Notes under the pieces: generated by a model
What the model was told of the DNA's origin: nothing
What the model saw: the letters and a program-made list of their open reading frames with translations, nothing else
Databases searched by the model: none
Assembly: GCF_004011865.1 (NCBI RefSeq)
Contig: NZ_RKLP01000011.1
Coordinates: forward strand, 207,590-271,589
Source: Prescottella agglutinans
GTDB taxonomy: Bacteria > Actinomycetota > Actinomycetes > Mycobacteriales > Mycobacteriaceae
DNA: 64,000 bases
Direction: 5' to 3'
Made by a program: the position numbers and the translations under genes
Part shown: positions 45,176-53,264 of the stretch, in pieces
How positions within the stretch are numbered: position 1 is the first letter of the stretch
Layout of the letters: the number at the start of each line of letters is the position of its first letter

Positions 45176-45778
45176 ATGACGATCGAACACGACCTGGGGC
45201 CCGCGGCGGCCGAGGCGGCTCGTGTGGCCAACGGCATTCGCGACGATCAACTCGATCTTCCGACGCCCTGCGCGCAGTGGTCGGTTTCCGACCTGCTTCG
45301 GCACTTCCTCGAGCTGACGAACGCGTTCACGGCCGCCGCCCGGAAGGCGCCGTTTCCCGGTGACGGCTCGGCTCGGCCGGCGCAGTTGCCGCCCGACTGG
45401 CGGCCGCGGCTCGCGCGGCAACTCGACGCGCTGGCCGCCGCGTGGCGGGACCCGGAAGCCTGGCAGGGCGAGGCCGAGGCCGGTGGCGTCACGATGCCCG
45501 CGGCCGTCATGGGCGCGGTGGCGATCGACGAACTCGTTCTGCACGCATGGGACCTCGCTCGCGCCACCGGCCGACCCTTCGCATCCGACCCGGCCAGCGT
45601 GCAGGCAAGCCTGGGGTTCGCGGCGGCGATGTCCGTGCCGGGCGAGGAGGCCGGCCGCGAGGGGCTCTACGGACCCGTCGTCCCGATCCCGGCGGACGCG
45701 CCCGCCCTCGACCGGCTGCTCGGCTACGCGGGCCGAGATCCGCAGTGGTCGCCGTCCGAGGAGGTCGTCGGCGGGTGA
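45176..45778 (+). CDS. TIGR03086/DinB-like metal-binding protein
   Basis: 200 residues from ATG 45176 (GAGGGAGG upstream). Four-helix DinB/mycothiol-dependent maleylpyruvate-isomerase N-terminal fold: L-P-T-P-C-A-Q-W-S-V-S-D-L-L-R-H and E-L-V-L-H-A-W-D-L-A-R-A-T-G supply the His ligands of the expected metal site. Such proteins often use mycothiol. Substrate unknown; stands alone. Confidence 0.85.
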   Translation: MTIEHDLGPAAAEAARVANGIRDDQLDLPTPCAQWSVSDLLRHFLELTNAFTAAARKAPFPGDGSARPAQLPPDWRPRLARQLDALAAAWRDPEAWQGEAEAGGVTMPAAVMGAVAIDELVLHAWDLARATGRPFASDPASVQASLGFAAAMSVPGEEAGREGLYGPVVPIPADAPALDRLLGYAGRDPQWSPSEEVVGG

Positions 45779-45853
45779 CCGCCGCCGGTTGTCTGGGCGA
45801 TCATGGGTCTGCGAGACGCGCGGAAGGACCGACCCCTGATGGAGGAAGCAGCG

Positions 45854-46681
45854 ATGGCGGAACGCTCCGTATCCGGCACCCGACAGCCGGTGGACTACGG
45901 CGACGTGGAGGGCGCAGTCCTTCAGGCGCTGCCGGACGAGGGGCACCGCGGTGTGAACCGCCTCAGCGTCGCACTCATCAGCGACGCGGAGTCGTTCGAT
46001 GCACTGCTCGCGGCGTTCTGGCGGGTCGAGGCGGCGCATCGCCATGACGGCCGGTGCTTTCTGACGCTCGACGATCCGAACCAGTGCCTCTACACGAGCG
46101 GACACGCGCGCGCCAAGCACGATCTGGACGGGGACGTCGCGTACCCGGACGACGACACCGACGACGCGCTCACCGCCTACGACACAGCGGTATTCGAGTC
46201 GGCCGGGGCGGCGCTCCGAGACCCGGACCGGGCCGTGCAGTGGGAGGACGTGGGCAGCTCGCTCGTCACGGAGCCGAGCGACATCGAGGCGTTGGTGACG
46301 CTCAATCGCGCCCCGGGTCTGGTCGTGGACGACGTGCACGTGGTGCAGTGCCTACCGACCGCGGACCACACCGATCTGCTCGCCGACCTCCCGAACGGCT
46401 ACTTCGCCTGCGACTGGACGCCGTTCGAATGTCACGCGGTGGCGCGCCGGATGGGCGAGCGGCACGGGTACGCGCTGGTCGGGATCGGCGCGTCCACGCT
46501 CGGGTTCCTCAGCGTGCTCGATCCCGAGCAGCGGGACGTCGACGCCCTGATCGCCGATCTGCGAGAGCTGTACGGGCACAGTGACTCAGACGCCTGGACC
46601 GAGCTCGGGGAGGTGCTGCGGGGGTCACCGGTGCTGCTTCTCGGATACACGGAGGACTTCGCGGAGCTCACGGAGACCTAG
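45854..46681 (+). CDS. DUF6333-like protein
   Basis: 275 residues; ATG 45854 is chosen because GGAGG lies 7 bases ahead, inside the codons of the alternative ATG 45839. Soluble and acidic. The segment G-Y-F-A-C-D-W-T-P-F-E-C-H-A-V and then R-H-G-Y-A-L-V-G-I-G-A-S are features I associate with DUF6333, a family of unknown role often seen among immunity-like small proteins. Confidence 0.65.
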   Translation: MAERSVSGTRQPVDYGDVEGAVLQALPDEGHRGVNRLSVALISDAESFDALLAAFWRVEAAHRHDGRCFLTLDDPNQCLYTSGHARAKHDLDGDVAYPDDDTDDALTAYDTAVFESAGAALRDPDRAVQWEDVGSSLVTEPSDIEALVTLNRAPGLVVDDVHVVQCLPTADHTDLLADLPNGYFACDWTPFECHAVARRMGERHGYALVGIGASTLGFLSVLDPEQRDVDALIADLRELYGHSDSDAWTELGEVLRGSPVLLLGYTEDFAELTET

Positions 46682-46717
46682 GCCGGAGGGGGCTGCCGAG
46701 GCCGTTGTGGTCGTGAA

Positions 46718-47086
46718 TCAGCGGCCGTGCTCGAGCCCGGTGAACCGCTGGGCGTTCGACTCCTCGGCGGCGGTGAAGTTCTGCGCGATCTTCTCGAACA
46801 CCGACTGCATCTGTTCGACGACAGTGATGTGGTCGGCGAGGGCCTGGTCGAGCGGGTACTCGCCGCCGGACGCCTTCTGCTCGAACTTGCGGGCCAGGGC
46901 GATGCCGGAGGGGAGGGGGCCTAGGCCGTCGATACGAGCGAGATCGAGGGCCTGGGTCCTCGCCAGTTCCAGCTCGTCGAGGAGCTGAGCGCACCGCTGA
47001 GCACACTTCTCGGCAACACCGGGCTCCAGGTAGAGCTCACCTGCATCCACCGATTCGCCGATCGAACTCCATAACGAGCCGTTCAT
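46718..47086 (-). CDS. Helical WXG-like small protein, copy 1
   Basis: 122 residues from ATG 47086. Wholly helical and without a signal peptide. It starts M-N-G-S-L-W-S, has a paired Cys segment (E-K-C-A-Q-R-C-A-Q), I-D-G-L-G-P-L-P-S-G in the middle, and ends T-A-A-E-E-S-N-A-Q-R-F, a tail like ESX/WXG100-type proteins of nocardioforms. It follows a DUF3558 lipoprotein gene on the same strand, and a second copy of the pair lies just upstream. A secreted or envelope role is inference. Confidence 0.65.
   Translation of the reverse strand: MNGSLWSSIGESVDAGELYLEPGVAEKCAQRCAQLLDELELARTQALDLARIDGLGPLPSGIALARKFEQKASGGEYPLDQALADHITVVEQMQSVFEKIAQNFTAAEESNAQRFTGLEHGR
46741..46940. repeat. Direct repeat, left copy
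   Basis: Matches 47711-47910 with about a dozen mismatches over the first 170 bases. It covers the 3' part of the small helical gene in both copies. Confidence 0.85.
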
Positions 47087-47104
47087 GTACTACCAGCCTT
47101 CCCG

Positions 47105-47632
47105 TCAACGGGGGATCGAGGACTCGAGGGCTCGAGCGTTGCGAACCGCCAGCGAGCACGGTCCTTCTGCTGGGGCCTTCCCCGTCAGATAGCTCGACTT
47201 GATCATCACTGTGTCTGGACCCGACGTGAAGAGCACGTCGCAGAACTCGTTCCGCTTGTCGGTCGTTTCGCGAAATGTGAAGGCTTCACGTCCGGCGAGA
47301 TCGATCGGCGTGAAGTCGGTGAAGCGCTCGTTCGAGCGGATCGTGTCGACGGACTGGCCTGTGGCGAAGATGGTGACGAAGTAGTCGGGTCCACGCCACC
47401 TGCACAGGCTCCAACCTGGTTGCTTCACACCGACGATGTCGCGTGTGACCGACGCGGGATCCGCCCCCGCCGTCCGCAACGCCTCGTCCGGAATGCTGCA
47501 CGGATCGAGGGTCGGCTCCTCGGCCTGCTGCTGCGCCGTCTCGGCCTGCCCCTCGACACTCGTCGACCCGCAGCCGGTCAATGCGATGACGGCGAGCGCG
47601 GCCGCAGCAACGTGTCGTCCTACGTTCTTCAT
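47105..47632 (-). CDS. DUF3558 lipoprotein, copy 1
   Basis: 175 residues from ATG 47632. Lipobox L-T-G-C (Cys21), then G-S-T-S-V-E-G-Q-A-E-T-A. The DUF3558 core has D-P-C-S-I-P, G-W-S-L-C-R-W-R, a central F-T-D-F-T-P segment and N-E-F-C-D-V-L-F, the Cys pattern of the family. Outer face of the membrane. It lies 18 bases before the helical gene and is a close paralogue of the protein encoded at 48074. Confidence 0.88.
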   Translation of the reverse strand: MKNVGRHVAAAALAVIALTGCGSTSVEGQAETAQQQAEEPTLDPCSIPDEALRTAGADPASVTRDIVGVKQPGWSLCRWRGPDYFVTIFATGQSVDTIRSNERFTDFTPIDLAGREAFTFRETTDKRNEFCDVLFTSGPDTVMIKSSYLTGKAPAEGPCSLAVRNARALESSIPR

Positions 47633-47690
47633 GCTGTGACAAACTCCGTGTCGTTGTCGGATTCCGTTGGTGCGCTGCGGTTGTGCATCA

Positions 47691-48056
47691 TCAACCGTGC
47701 TGGATCCCGGTGAAGCGCTGCGCGTTCGACTCCTCGGCGGCGGTGAAGTTCTGCGCGATCTTCTCGAACACCGACTTCATTTGCTCGACGACGGCGATGT
47801 GGTCGGCGAGGGCCTGGTCGAGCGGGTACTCGCCGCCGGTTGCTTTCTGCTCGAACTTGCGGGCCAGGGCGACGCCAGAGGGGAGCGGTCCGAGGCCGTC
47901 GATGCGGGTCAGATCCTTGGATTGCCACTTGAGGTCTTCGAGCTCAACCCGAAGCTGCGCGCAACGTTGCGCGCACTTCTCCGCGATTCCAGGTTCGAGG
48001 AACAGCTCGCCCGCATCGACCAGGCCACCGAGCTCACTCCACAACGAGCCGTTCAT
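47691..48056 (-). CDS. Helical WXG-like small protein, copy 2
   Basis: 121 residues from ATG 48056 (GGAAGG upstream); a longer frame to 48128 runs into the lipoprotein gene. The C-terminal 70 residues are almost identical to copy 1, while residues 36-50 differ (V-E-L-E-D-L-K-W-Q-S-K). This uneven similarity suggests gene conversion of the 3' part or selection on the middle. Confidence 0.65.
   Translation of the reverse strand: MNGSLWSELGGLVDAGELFLEPGIAEKCAQRCAQLRVELEDLKWQSKDLTRIDGLGPLPSGVALARKFEQKATGGEYPLDQALADHIAVVEQMKSVFEKIAQNFTAAEESNAQRFTGIQHG
47711..47910. repeat. Direct repeat, right copy
   Basis: Partner of 46741-46940, spaced 970 bases, the length of one two-gene module. Confidence 0.85.
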
Positions 48057-48073
48057 GTGAACCAACCTTCCAA

Positions 48074-48607
48074 TCAGCGAGGGATCGAGGGTGCGAACAG
48101 TTGGGCGTTTCGAATCGCGAGGGGGCAAGGCCCTTCAGGAGGTGTTTGATTCGTGAAGTAGCCCGACTTGATCATCACCGTGTCAGATCCCACCGTGAAG
48201 ACGACGTCGCAGTATTGGTTGTCGGTGTCGGATACCTCGCGGAAGGTGAAGGCGTTACGGCCATCGACGTCGACGGGCGTGAAGTCGGTAAAGCGGCCGC
48301 TCGCGCGTACTTCATCGAGTGTGCGACCCGTTGCGAAGATCGTTATCAGCTGGTTCGAGCCTCGCCAATGGCACAAATTCCAGCCTGGCTGCTTGACACC
48401 GAGGATGTCCCGCGACTCCGTAGCTGGGTCCATCCCAGCCTCCCGCAACACATCGTCCGGGATGCTGCACGGATCGAAGACGGGCTCACCCTGCTCGGCC
48501 GCCGCCGTCTCCGCCTGCCCCTCGACGCTCGTCGATCCGCAGCCGACCAGGCCCAGCGCTCCGACTGCGGCAAGGGCAGCGACCCCCCACCGTCCCAGTG
48601 ATCCCAC
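48074..48607 (-). CDS. DUF3558 lipoprotein, copy 2
   Basis: 177 residues from GTG 48607 (AGGGGGA upstream). Lipobox L-V-G-C (Cys23), with the same G-S-T-S-V-E-G-Q-A-E-T-A stretch after it as copy 1. D-P-C-S-I-P-D-D, G-W-N-L-C-H-W-R, F-T-D-F-T-P-V-D and N-Q-Y-C-D-V-V-F follow. First gene of the duplicated two-module array. Confidence 0.88.
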   Translation of the reverse strand: MGSLGRWGVAALAAVGALGLVGCGSTSVEGQAETAAAEQGEPVFDPCSIPDDVLREAGMDPATESRDILGVKQPGWNLCHWRGSNQLITIFATGRTLDEVRASGRFTDFTPVDVDGRNAFTFREVSDTDNQYCDVVFTVGSDTVMIKSGYFTNQTPPEGPCPLAIRNAQLFAPSIPR

Positions 48608-48727
48608 GCTTCCCCCTCGTTTCGCGACGATCGACCCATTGGATCAGACGCATCGCGTCGGCACCCGGTTCCATCGAATCCCCGCCGGGACGGCCGGTGA
48701 CCCACACCACCCTTTTCAAAGATACGG

Positions 48728-48743
48728 TCACGATATATCGTGA
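48728..48743. promoter_or_regulatory. 16-base palindromic operator in front of padR-like gene
   Basis: TCACGATATATCGTGA is a perfect inverted repeat 31 bases before ATG 48775. AT-rich dyads at this position are typical autoregulatory PadR sites; binding by the adjacent protein is inference. Confidence 0.6.
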
Positions 48744-48774
48744 GTGTGTCGGTTAACGACGAAAGGAGAAACCG

Positions 48775-49422
48775 ATGAGGAACATGAACCACCGGCGAGG
48801 GCCGGAACAGATGCACGGACACCCCGCCTGGGGCGAGGAGATGGGCCGTCAGCGCCGCCACCACCGCCCGTTCGACGGCGAGGATCCCCGCATGCGAGGT
48901 GGTCGAGGCCGCGGTCGTGGCCACGGCGGTCCCCGCGGACGCGGTGGCCCGCGCCGAGCAGGCCGCGGCGACGTCCGCGCAGCCGTCCTGCTCCTGCTGA
49001 AGGAGGACTCGATGTACGGCTACCAGCTGATGCAGACCATCACCGACCGCACCAACGGAGCCTGGCGTCCCAGCGCCGGCGCGATCTACCCGACCCTCCA
49101 GCAGCTGGAGGACGAGGGCCTGGTGCAGACGACCGCCGAGGGCGGCCGCAAGCTCGTCACGCTCACCGACTCCGGTCGAGAGTTCGTCGAGCAGAACGCC
49201 GAATCCTGGGGTGACCCCTTCGCGTTCGCGGGATCGGGACCCGATCTGCGCGGCCCGCTGCACGATCTGCACGGCGCCGCACGCCAGGTCCAGATGTCCG
49301 GAACCGCCGAGCAACTCGCCGCGGCGGAGAAGGTGCTCACCGACGCCCGACGGGCGCTATACCTGATCCTGGCCGGCGACGACCAGGACGCGGGCACCGA
49401 CGACCCCACCACGGAGTCGTGA
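48775..49422 (+). CDS. PadR-family regulator with Gly/Arg-rich N-terminus
   Basis: 215 residues from ATG 48775 with AAAGGAG upstream. Residues 1-65 are low-complexity, rich in His/Arg/Gly (R-G-G-R-G-R-G-R-G-H-G-G). The PadR winged helix follows: V-L-L-L-L-K-E-D-S-M-Y-G-Y-Q-L-M, G-A-I-Y-P-T-L-Q-Q-L-E-D-E-G-L-V, and a C-terminal helical domain. The basic N-terminus may add non-specific DNA binding or metal contact. Its target is probably itself and unlinked genes. Confidence 0.9.
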   Translation: MRNMNHRRGPEQMHGHPAWGEEMGRQRRHHRPFDGEDPRMRGGRGRGRGHGGPRGRGGPRRAGRGDVRAAVLLLLKEDSMYGYQLMQTITDRTNGAWRPSAGAIYPTLQQLEDEGLVQTTAEGGRKLVTLTDSGREFVEQNAESWGDPFAFAGSGPDLRGPLHDLHGAARQVQMSGTAEQLAAAEKVLTDARRALYLILAGDDQDAGTDDPTTES

Positions 49423-49446
49423 ACACCGGCGTGACCGGTCACCCGG

Positions 49447-49992
49447 TCACGGCAGGCGCTGCGCGCCGAGAGGTTCGAAGTCGAAGTCGGATTCACCGGA
49501 CAGCGCCTCGGCACTCAGCGCCGGCGCTGCCGCATCCAGCGACGGCCCGAGTAGCCGCAGCGAGTTCATCCGCTGCGAGAAGTACACCGGGAACTCGCCC
49601 CGCTCGTCGCGAGTGGCGGTGTCCCACAGCAGCACGTCGCCGTTCTCGCTGATCGCGAAGACGCGCAGCGACTCGACCAGCGACCAGTCGCCGTCCGGTT
49701 CGACCATCCAGTCGAACTCCTCGACCTGCCCGTCGCGGTAGGCCTCGTGGAGGCGCTCGGTGAGAATCCTGCTCCTGGCCTGCCAGCCGTCCGCGTAACC
49801 CGCGAGCACCGGCGGGTATACGAGCCACAGCCCGAACAGCCGGCCCCAGCCGAAGTCCCGCACGAAGGCGCGATAGGACTCCGGAAACCCGCCGCCGTCG
49901 GCGAATCGATACGTCTCCAGCACGTCCGGATCGACGTGCACGAGGGTGGGCGTACCGAGCACCCGGAGCGTGGAGAACCCGGTCAATGTCAT
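49447..49992 (-). CDS. SMI1/KNR4 (SUKH) family protein
   Basis: 181 residues; ATG 49992 overlaps the response regulator stop (ATGA). SUKH features: F-P-E-S-Y-R-A-F-V-R-D-F-G-W-G, a middle F-A-I-S-E-N-G-D-V-L-L-W-D, and the final acidic tail. SUKH proteins are often immunity proteins to contact-dependent toxins, but this one is coupled to a two-component system and no toxin gene is near, so another role is possible. Confidence 0.82.
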   Translation of the reverse strand: MTLTGFSTLRVLGTPTLVHVDPDVLETYRFADGGGFPESYRAFVRDFGWGRLFGLWLVYPPVLAGYADGWQARSRILTERLHEAYRDGQVEEFDWMVEPDGDWSLVESLRVFAISENGDVLLWDTATRDERGEFPVYFSQRMNSLRLLGPSLDAAAPALSAEALSGESDFDFEPLGAQRLP

Positions 49993-50609
49993 CGAATCCC
50001 GTCCCGCCGCAAGGCGATCGAGACCGCGGCGGCCCGCGAGTCGACGCCGAGCTTAGCGTAGATGTGCGCCAGGTGCGTCTTCACCGTGGCCTCGCTGATG
50101 AACAGTCGCTTGCCGAGTTCCTTGTTGGTCAAACCCTCGGCCAGCAGGCTCAGCAACTCGGCCTCCCGCGCCGTCAGGGCCTGATCGGGGCGTCGCATCC
50201 GGTCCAACACGCGCGACGCCACCGGCGGCGACAGGGCACTGCGGCCCGCGACCGCATCCCGGATCGCGCCGAAGATGTCCTGCGGCGCAGAGTCCTTGAG
50301 GAGATAGCCGATCGCTCCGGCGTCGAGCGCGCGCACCACGTCGGCGTCGGTGTCGTAGGTGGTGAACACCAGTACCGGCTGATCGGAACGTGCCGCGCGG
50401 ATCCGCCGGATCGCTTCCACCCCATCGATTCCCGCGCCGAGCGCCAGATCCATCATCACCACGTCGGGGGACCGGTTCGCGGCCATCGTGACGGCGTCCT
50501 CGCCGGTGTCGGCCTCGCCGATCACCTCGAGATCCGGCTGGGAATCCAGCAGCGCCTTCAACCCGGCGCGCACCACGAGATGGTCGTCGACCAGCAGCAC
50601 CGAGATCAC
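49989..50609 (-). CDS. NarL-type response regulator (SenR-like context)
   Basis: 206 residues from GTG 50609, overlapping the kinase stop (GTGA). Receiver with Asp8/Asp9, phospho-acceptor Asp54, Thr in F-T-T-Y and Lys in Y-L-L-K-D-S-A. The LuxR HTH is L-T-A-R-E-A-E-L-L-S-L-L-A-E-G-L then T-N-K-E-L-G-K-R-L-F-I-S-E-A-T-V-K-T-H. Partner of the kinase encoded upstream. Confidence 0.92.
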   Translation of the reverse strand: MISVLLVDDHLVVRAGLKALLDSQPDLEVIGEADTGEDAVTMAANRSPDVVMMDLALGAGIDGVEAIRRIRAARSDQPVLVFTTYDTDADVVRALDAGAIGYLLKDSAPQDIFGAIRDAVAGRSALSPPVASRVLDRMRRPDQALTAREAELLSLLAEGLTNKELGKRLFISEATVKTHLAHIYAKLGVDSRAAAVSIALRRDGIR

Positions 50610-51754
50610 GCCGCACCCCCGACCGGGATCTGCGCCGCGACGACGGTGCCCTCACCGGGCGCGCTCTCCACCGAGAACGTGCCGCCGAGCGCCTCGACGC
50701 GCTGGCGCATCGCCGGCAGGCCGAACCCGCTCGTCTCGCCCACCACGAACCCGGCGCCGTCGTCGAACACATCCAGGGCGACGGCGTCGGGCAGGTACGT
50801 CAGGGTCACCCCCACAGTGTGCGCGTTCGCGTGCCGTCGGACGTTGGACGCCGCGCTCTGCGCGATCCGCAGCAGCGCGTGTTCGACGTCCGACGGCAGC
50901 CCGACCGGCTCCCCGATCACCCGCAACTGCGCGGACGGCACGTACCCGCGGACGGCGGCGAGCAGGGCCGCGTCCAGCGTCTGCGTCTCGAGGTCCGGGG
51001 AGCTCAGGTAGTGGACGAGGTCGCGGGTCTCGGCGAGATTCTCCCGCAGCGCCGTCGTCGCGGTGCGGACCTCGTCGCGGGCCCGCGGCCCGGACCGTTC
51101 CCACACCTCGTCGGCCGCCTCGAGGTGCAGCAGCGCGCTGGTGAGCCCCTGCGTGACGGTGTCGTGGATCTCCCGCGCGAGGCGCTCGCGCTCGGAGAGC
51201 ACGCCGGCCTCCCGTTCGGTCTCCGCGAGCCGCGACTTGGCCTCGACCAGTTCGCCGAGCAGGCGTTCCCGCTCGGCGCTGTCCCGCTCCACCTGCCCGT
51301 ACGCGAGGACGATCAGCGCACCCGTGCACAGCGGCGCCAGCAGCACCGCCCACTCGGTGCGGCCGCTGAACGACGCGAACTCGATGCCGGCGAACACCGC
51401 CAGCGCGGCCACGATCAGGTACGCCGCCCAGCGCGGGAACGCGCGCGTGCACAGGAAGAAGATCGGGAACGCCGTCCACGCGAAGCTCGGCGCCAGCCAC
51501 ACCAGCGCCACCCACGACGTCAGCACCGGCCACACCCACGGCTGCCACGCGCCGCCGCGCCGGGACAGCACCACGATCACCGCGTACAGCGCCGCCAGCA
51601 CGACGATCAGGCCCGCGACCACCAGCCACCGTCCGCTCACCCCGTGATACGTCAGGTAGCGGGCCGTCGACGCCGCGAGCAGCACGTAGAACGAGAGGTG
51701 GATCGCGATACCGAGCGGTCCGCGAAAGGCGGTATTGCCCTCGTCATCCTGCAT
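50606..51754 (-). CDS. HisKA_3 sensor histidine kinase (SenS-like context)
   Basis: 382 residues from ATG 51754. Five to six membrane segments (about 15-150), a coiled linker, then HisKA_3 with R-E-I-H-D-T-V-T-Q-G-L (His197) and an HATPase with N-V-R-R-H-A-N-A and D-D-G-A-G-F. In the other direction, 143 bases away, lies a HbpS/GlcG-type lipoprotein gene. This arrangement resembles the streptomycete HbpS-SenS-SenR haem/redox system, in which the extracellular HbpS controls the kinase. Orthology is inference. Confidence 0.9.
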   Translation of the reverse strand: MQDDEGNTAFRGPLGIAIHLSFYVLLAASTARYLTYHGVSGRWLVVAGLIVVLAALYAVIVVLSRRGGAWQPWVWPVLTSWVALVWLAPSFAWTAFPIFFLCTRAFPRWAAYLIVAALAVFAGIEFASFSGRTEWAVLLAPLCTGALIVLAYGQVERDSAERERLLGELVEAKSRLAETEREAGVLSERERLAREIHDTVTQGLTSALLHLEAADEVWERSGPRARDEVRTATTALRENLAETRDLVHYLSSPDLETQTLDAALLAAVRGYVPSAQLRVIGEPVGLPSDVEHALLRIAQSAASNVRRHANAHTVGVTLTYLPDAVALDVFDDGAGFVVGETSGFGLPAMRQRVEALGGTFSVESAPGEGTVVAAQIPVGGAA

Positions 51755-51897
51755 CGGGCCGATCCTACGGACGACCGTGCGAGGGGGTATCGGCCATTCG
51801 GATGATCCGGTGGTGGCCGCGCGGCCGATGCCGCCGACCCCGTCGCGGGGCGAGGCTCGAATCGTTCGATTCCCCACCTCGCCCCGAAAGGCCCACC

Positions 51898-52488
51898 ATG
51901 ACCGTCACCCGCCGCCTGCCCCGCGTCCTCGCGATCACCATCCCCGCCGTCGCCCTGCTCGCCGCGACCGCGTGCGGATCCACCGAGGACGCCGCGGCCG
52001 CCGCGACGACCACCGAGGTGGCCCCCGCCGCGGTGTCGTCGCAGAAGCCCGGCGACGCCGAGAAGGGCACCGTCACGGCCAACCGCCTGTCGGTGTCGAC
52101 CGCCGGTCGCGCCGCGCAGGCCGCGCTCGCCAAGTGCCAGGCCGACGGCCTCGGGTTCGTCACCGTGTCCGTCGTGGACCGGTTCGGCAACGTGCAGGCG
52201 ATGCTCCGCGGTGACAACGCGGCCGAGCACACCGTCGAGGCGTCGCGCGCCAAGGGCTACACGGCCGCCGCGTTCGGGGCGAACACCAGCGATCTCGCCG
52301 GCCGCGCGAAAGGCGACGGCCCGACGATCGCCGACCTGCCCGGCACGCTGTTCCTGCCCGGCGGCGTGAGCGTCAAGGTCGGCAACGCGTCCATCGCGGG
52401 CATCGGTGTCGGCGGCGCGCCCGACGGCAACGCCGACCAGGCCTGCGCCGCGGCGGGTCTCGCGGAGATCGCCGGAAGCCTGCAGTGA
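51898..52488 (+). CDS. GlcG/HbpS-family lipoprotein
   Basis: 196 residues. The signal peptide ends with lipobox A-A-T-A-C (Cys26), followed by a low-complexity Ala/Thr linker. The GlcG/HbpS domain has A-L-A-K-C-Q-A-D-G-L, V-S-V-V-D-R-F-G-N-V-Q-A-M-L-R-G-D, and C-terminal L-P-G-G-V-S-V, I-A-G-I-G-V-G-G-A-P-D. HbpS proteins bind haem and some protect from or sense redox stress. Being a lipoprotein places it outside the membrane, near the kinase encoded divergently. Overlaps the ankyrin gene start (GTGA). Confidence 0.88.
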   Translation: MTVTRRLPRVLAITIPAVALLAATACGSTEDAAAAATTTEVAPAAVSSQKPGDAEKGTVTANRLSVSTAGRAAQAALAKCQADGLGFVTVSVVDRFGNVQAMLRGDNAAEHTVEASRAKGYTAAAFGANTSDLAGRAKGDGPTIADLPGTLFLPGGVSVKVGNASIAGIGVGGAPDGNADQACAAAGLAEIAGSLQ

Positions 52489-53234
52489 GGATGCCTGTCC
52501 TGCTGGCCGCCGTCGCGCTGACGGCGGCGGCCTGCGGCACCGGTGACGCCGTCGAGACACCGTCTGTGCCAACGACTTCGGTCGACGCACCGGCCACCTC
52601 CGCGGAGCCGTCGGGCGCGCCGGCCCCGCAGTCGACCCCGGAACTCGAGCACCGGTTGTTCGAGGCCGCGCGAACGAACGATGCGGCCGGGGTGCGGGAC
52701 GCGATCGCGCGCGGCGCCGACCTCGAGGCCCGCGACGCCGACGGCCGGACACCGCTCGTCGCGGCGACCAAGGCGAACGCCGCCACCGCCGCCACCGCCC
52801 TGATCGACGCCGGTGCCGACGTGAACGCCAAGGACGACATGCAGGATTCGGCGTTCCTGTACGCGGGGGCGGAGGGCCTGGACGAGATCCTGCTCGCGAC
52901 GCTCGCGCACGGCGCGGACGTGAAGAGCACCAACAGGTTCGGCGGCACCGCGCTGATCCCGGCATCCGAGCACGGGCACGTCGAGACGGTGCGGATCCTG
53001 ATCCGGGCGGGTGTCCCGGTGAACCACGTCAACCACCCCGGCTGGACGGCGCTGCTCGAGGCGGTCGTCTACGGCGACGGCTCGGCCCGGTACGTCGACA
53101 CCGTCACACAGTTGCTCGACGCCGGTGCCGACCCGACGATCCGCGACGCGCGGGGCCTCACGGCGCTGCAGAACGCGCAGAACCGCGGGCAGCGCGACAT
53201 CGTCGTGCTCCTGGCCGCGGCGGACGGGAACTGA
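52485..53234 (+). CDS. Ankyrin-repeat lipoprotein
   Basis: 249 residues from GTG 52485 (ATG 52491 is possible). Lipobox T-A-A-A-C (Cys17), then a Pro/Ser/Thr linker and about five ankyrin repeats: D-A-D-G-R-T-P-L-V-A-A-T, A-L-I-D-A-G-A-D-V-N, G-G-T-A-L-I-P-A-S-E, G-W-T-A-L-L-E-A and L-L-D-A-G-A-D-P-T. The protein should present a binding surface outside the cell. Coupled to the HbpS-like gene, so the two may form a complex. Confidence 0.9.
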   Translation: MRMPVLLAAVALTAAACGTGDAVETPSVPTTSVDAPATSAEPSGAPAPQSTPELEHRLFEAARTNDAAGVRDAIARGADLEARDADGRTPLVAATKANAATAATALIDAGADVNAKDDMQDSAFLYAGAEGLDEILLATLAHGADVKSTNRFGGTALIPASEHGHVETVRILIRAGVPVNHVNHPGWTALLEAVVYGDGSARYVDTVTQLLDAGADPTIRDARGLTALQNAQNRGQRDIVVLLAAADGN

Positions 53235-53264
53235 GGGCCCGACGGCGCCGGCGTCCGCGGATCG

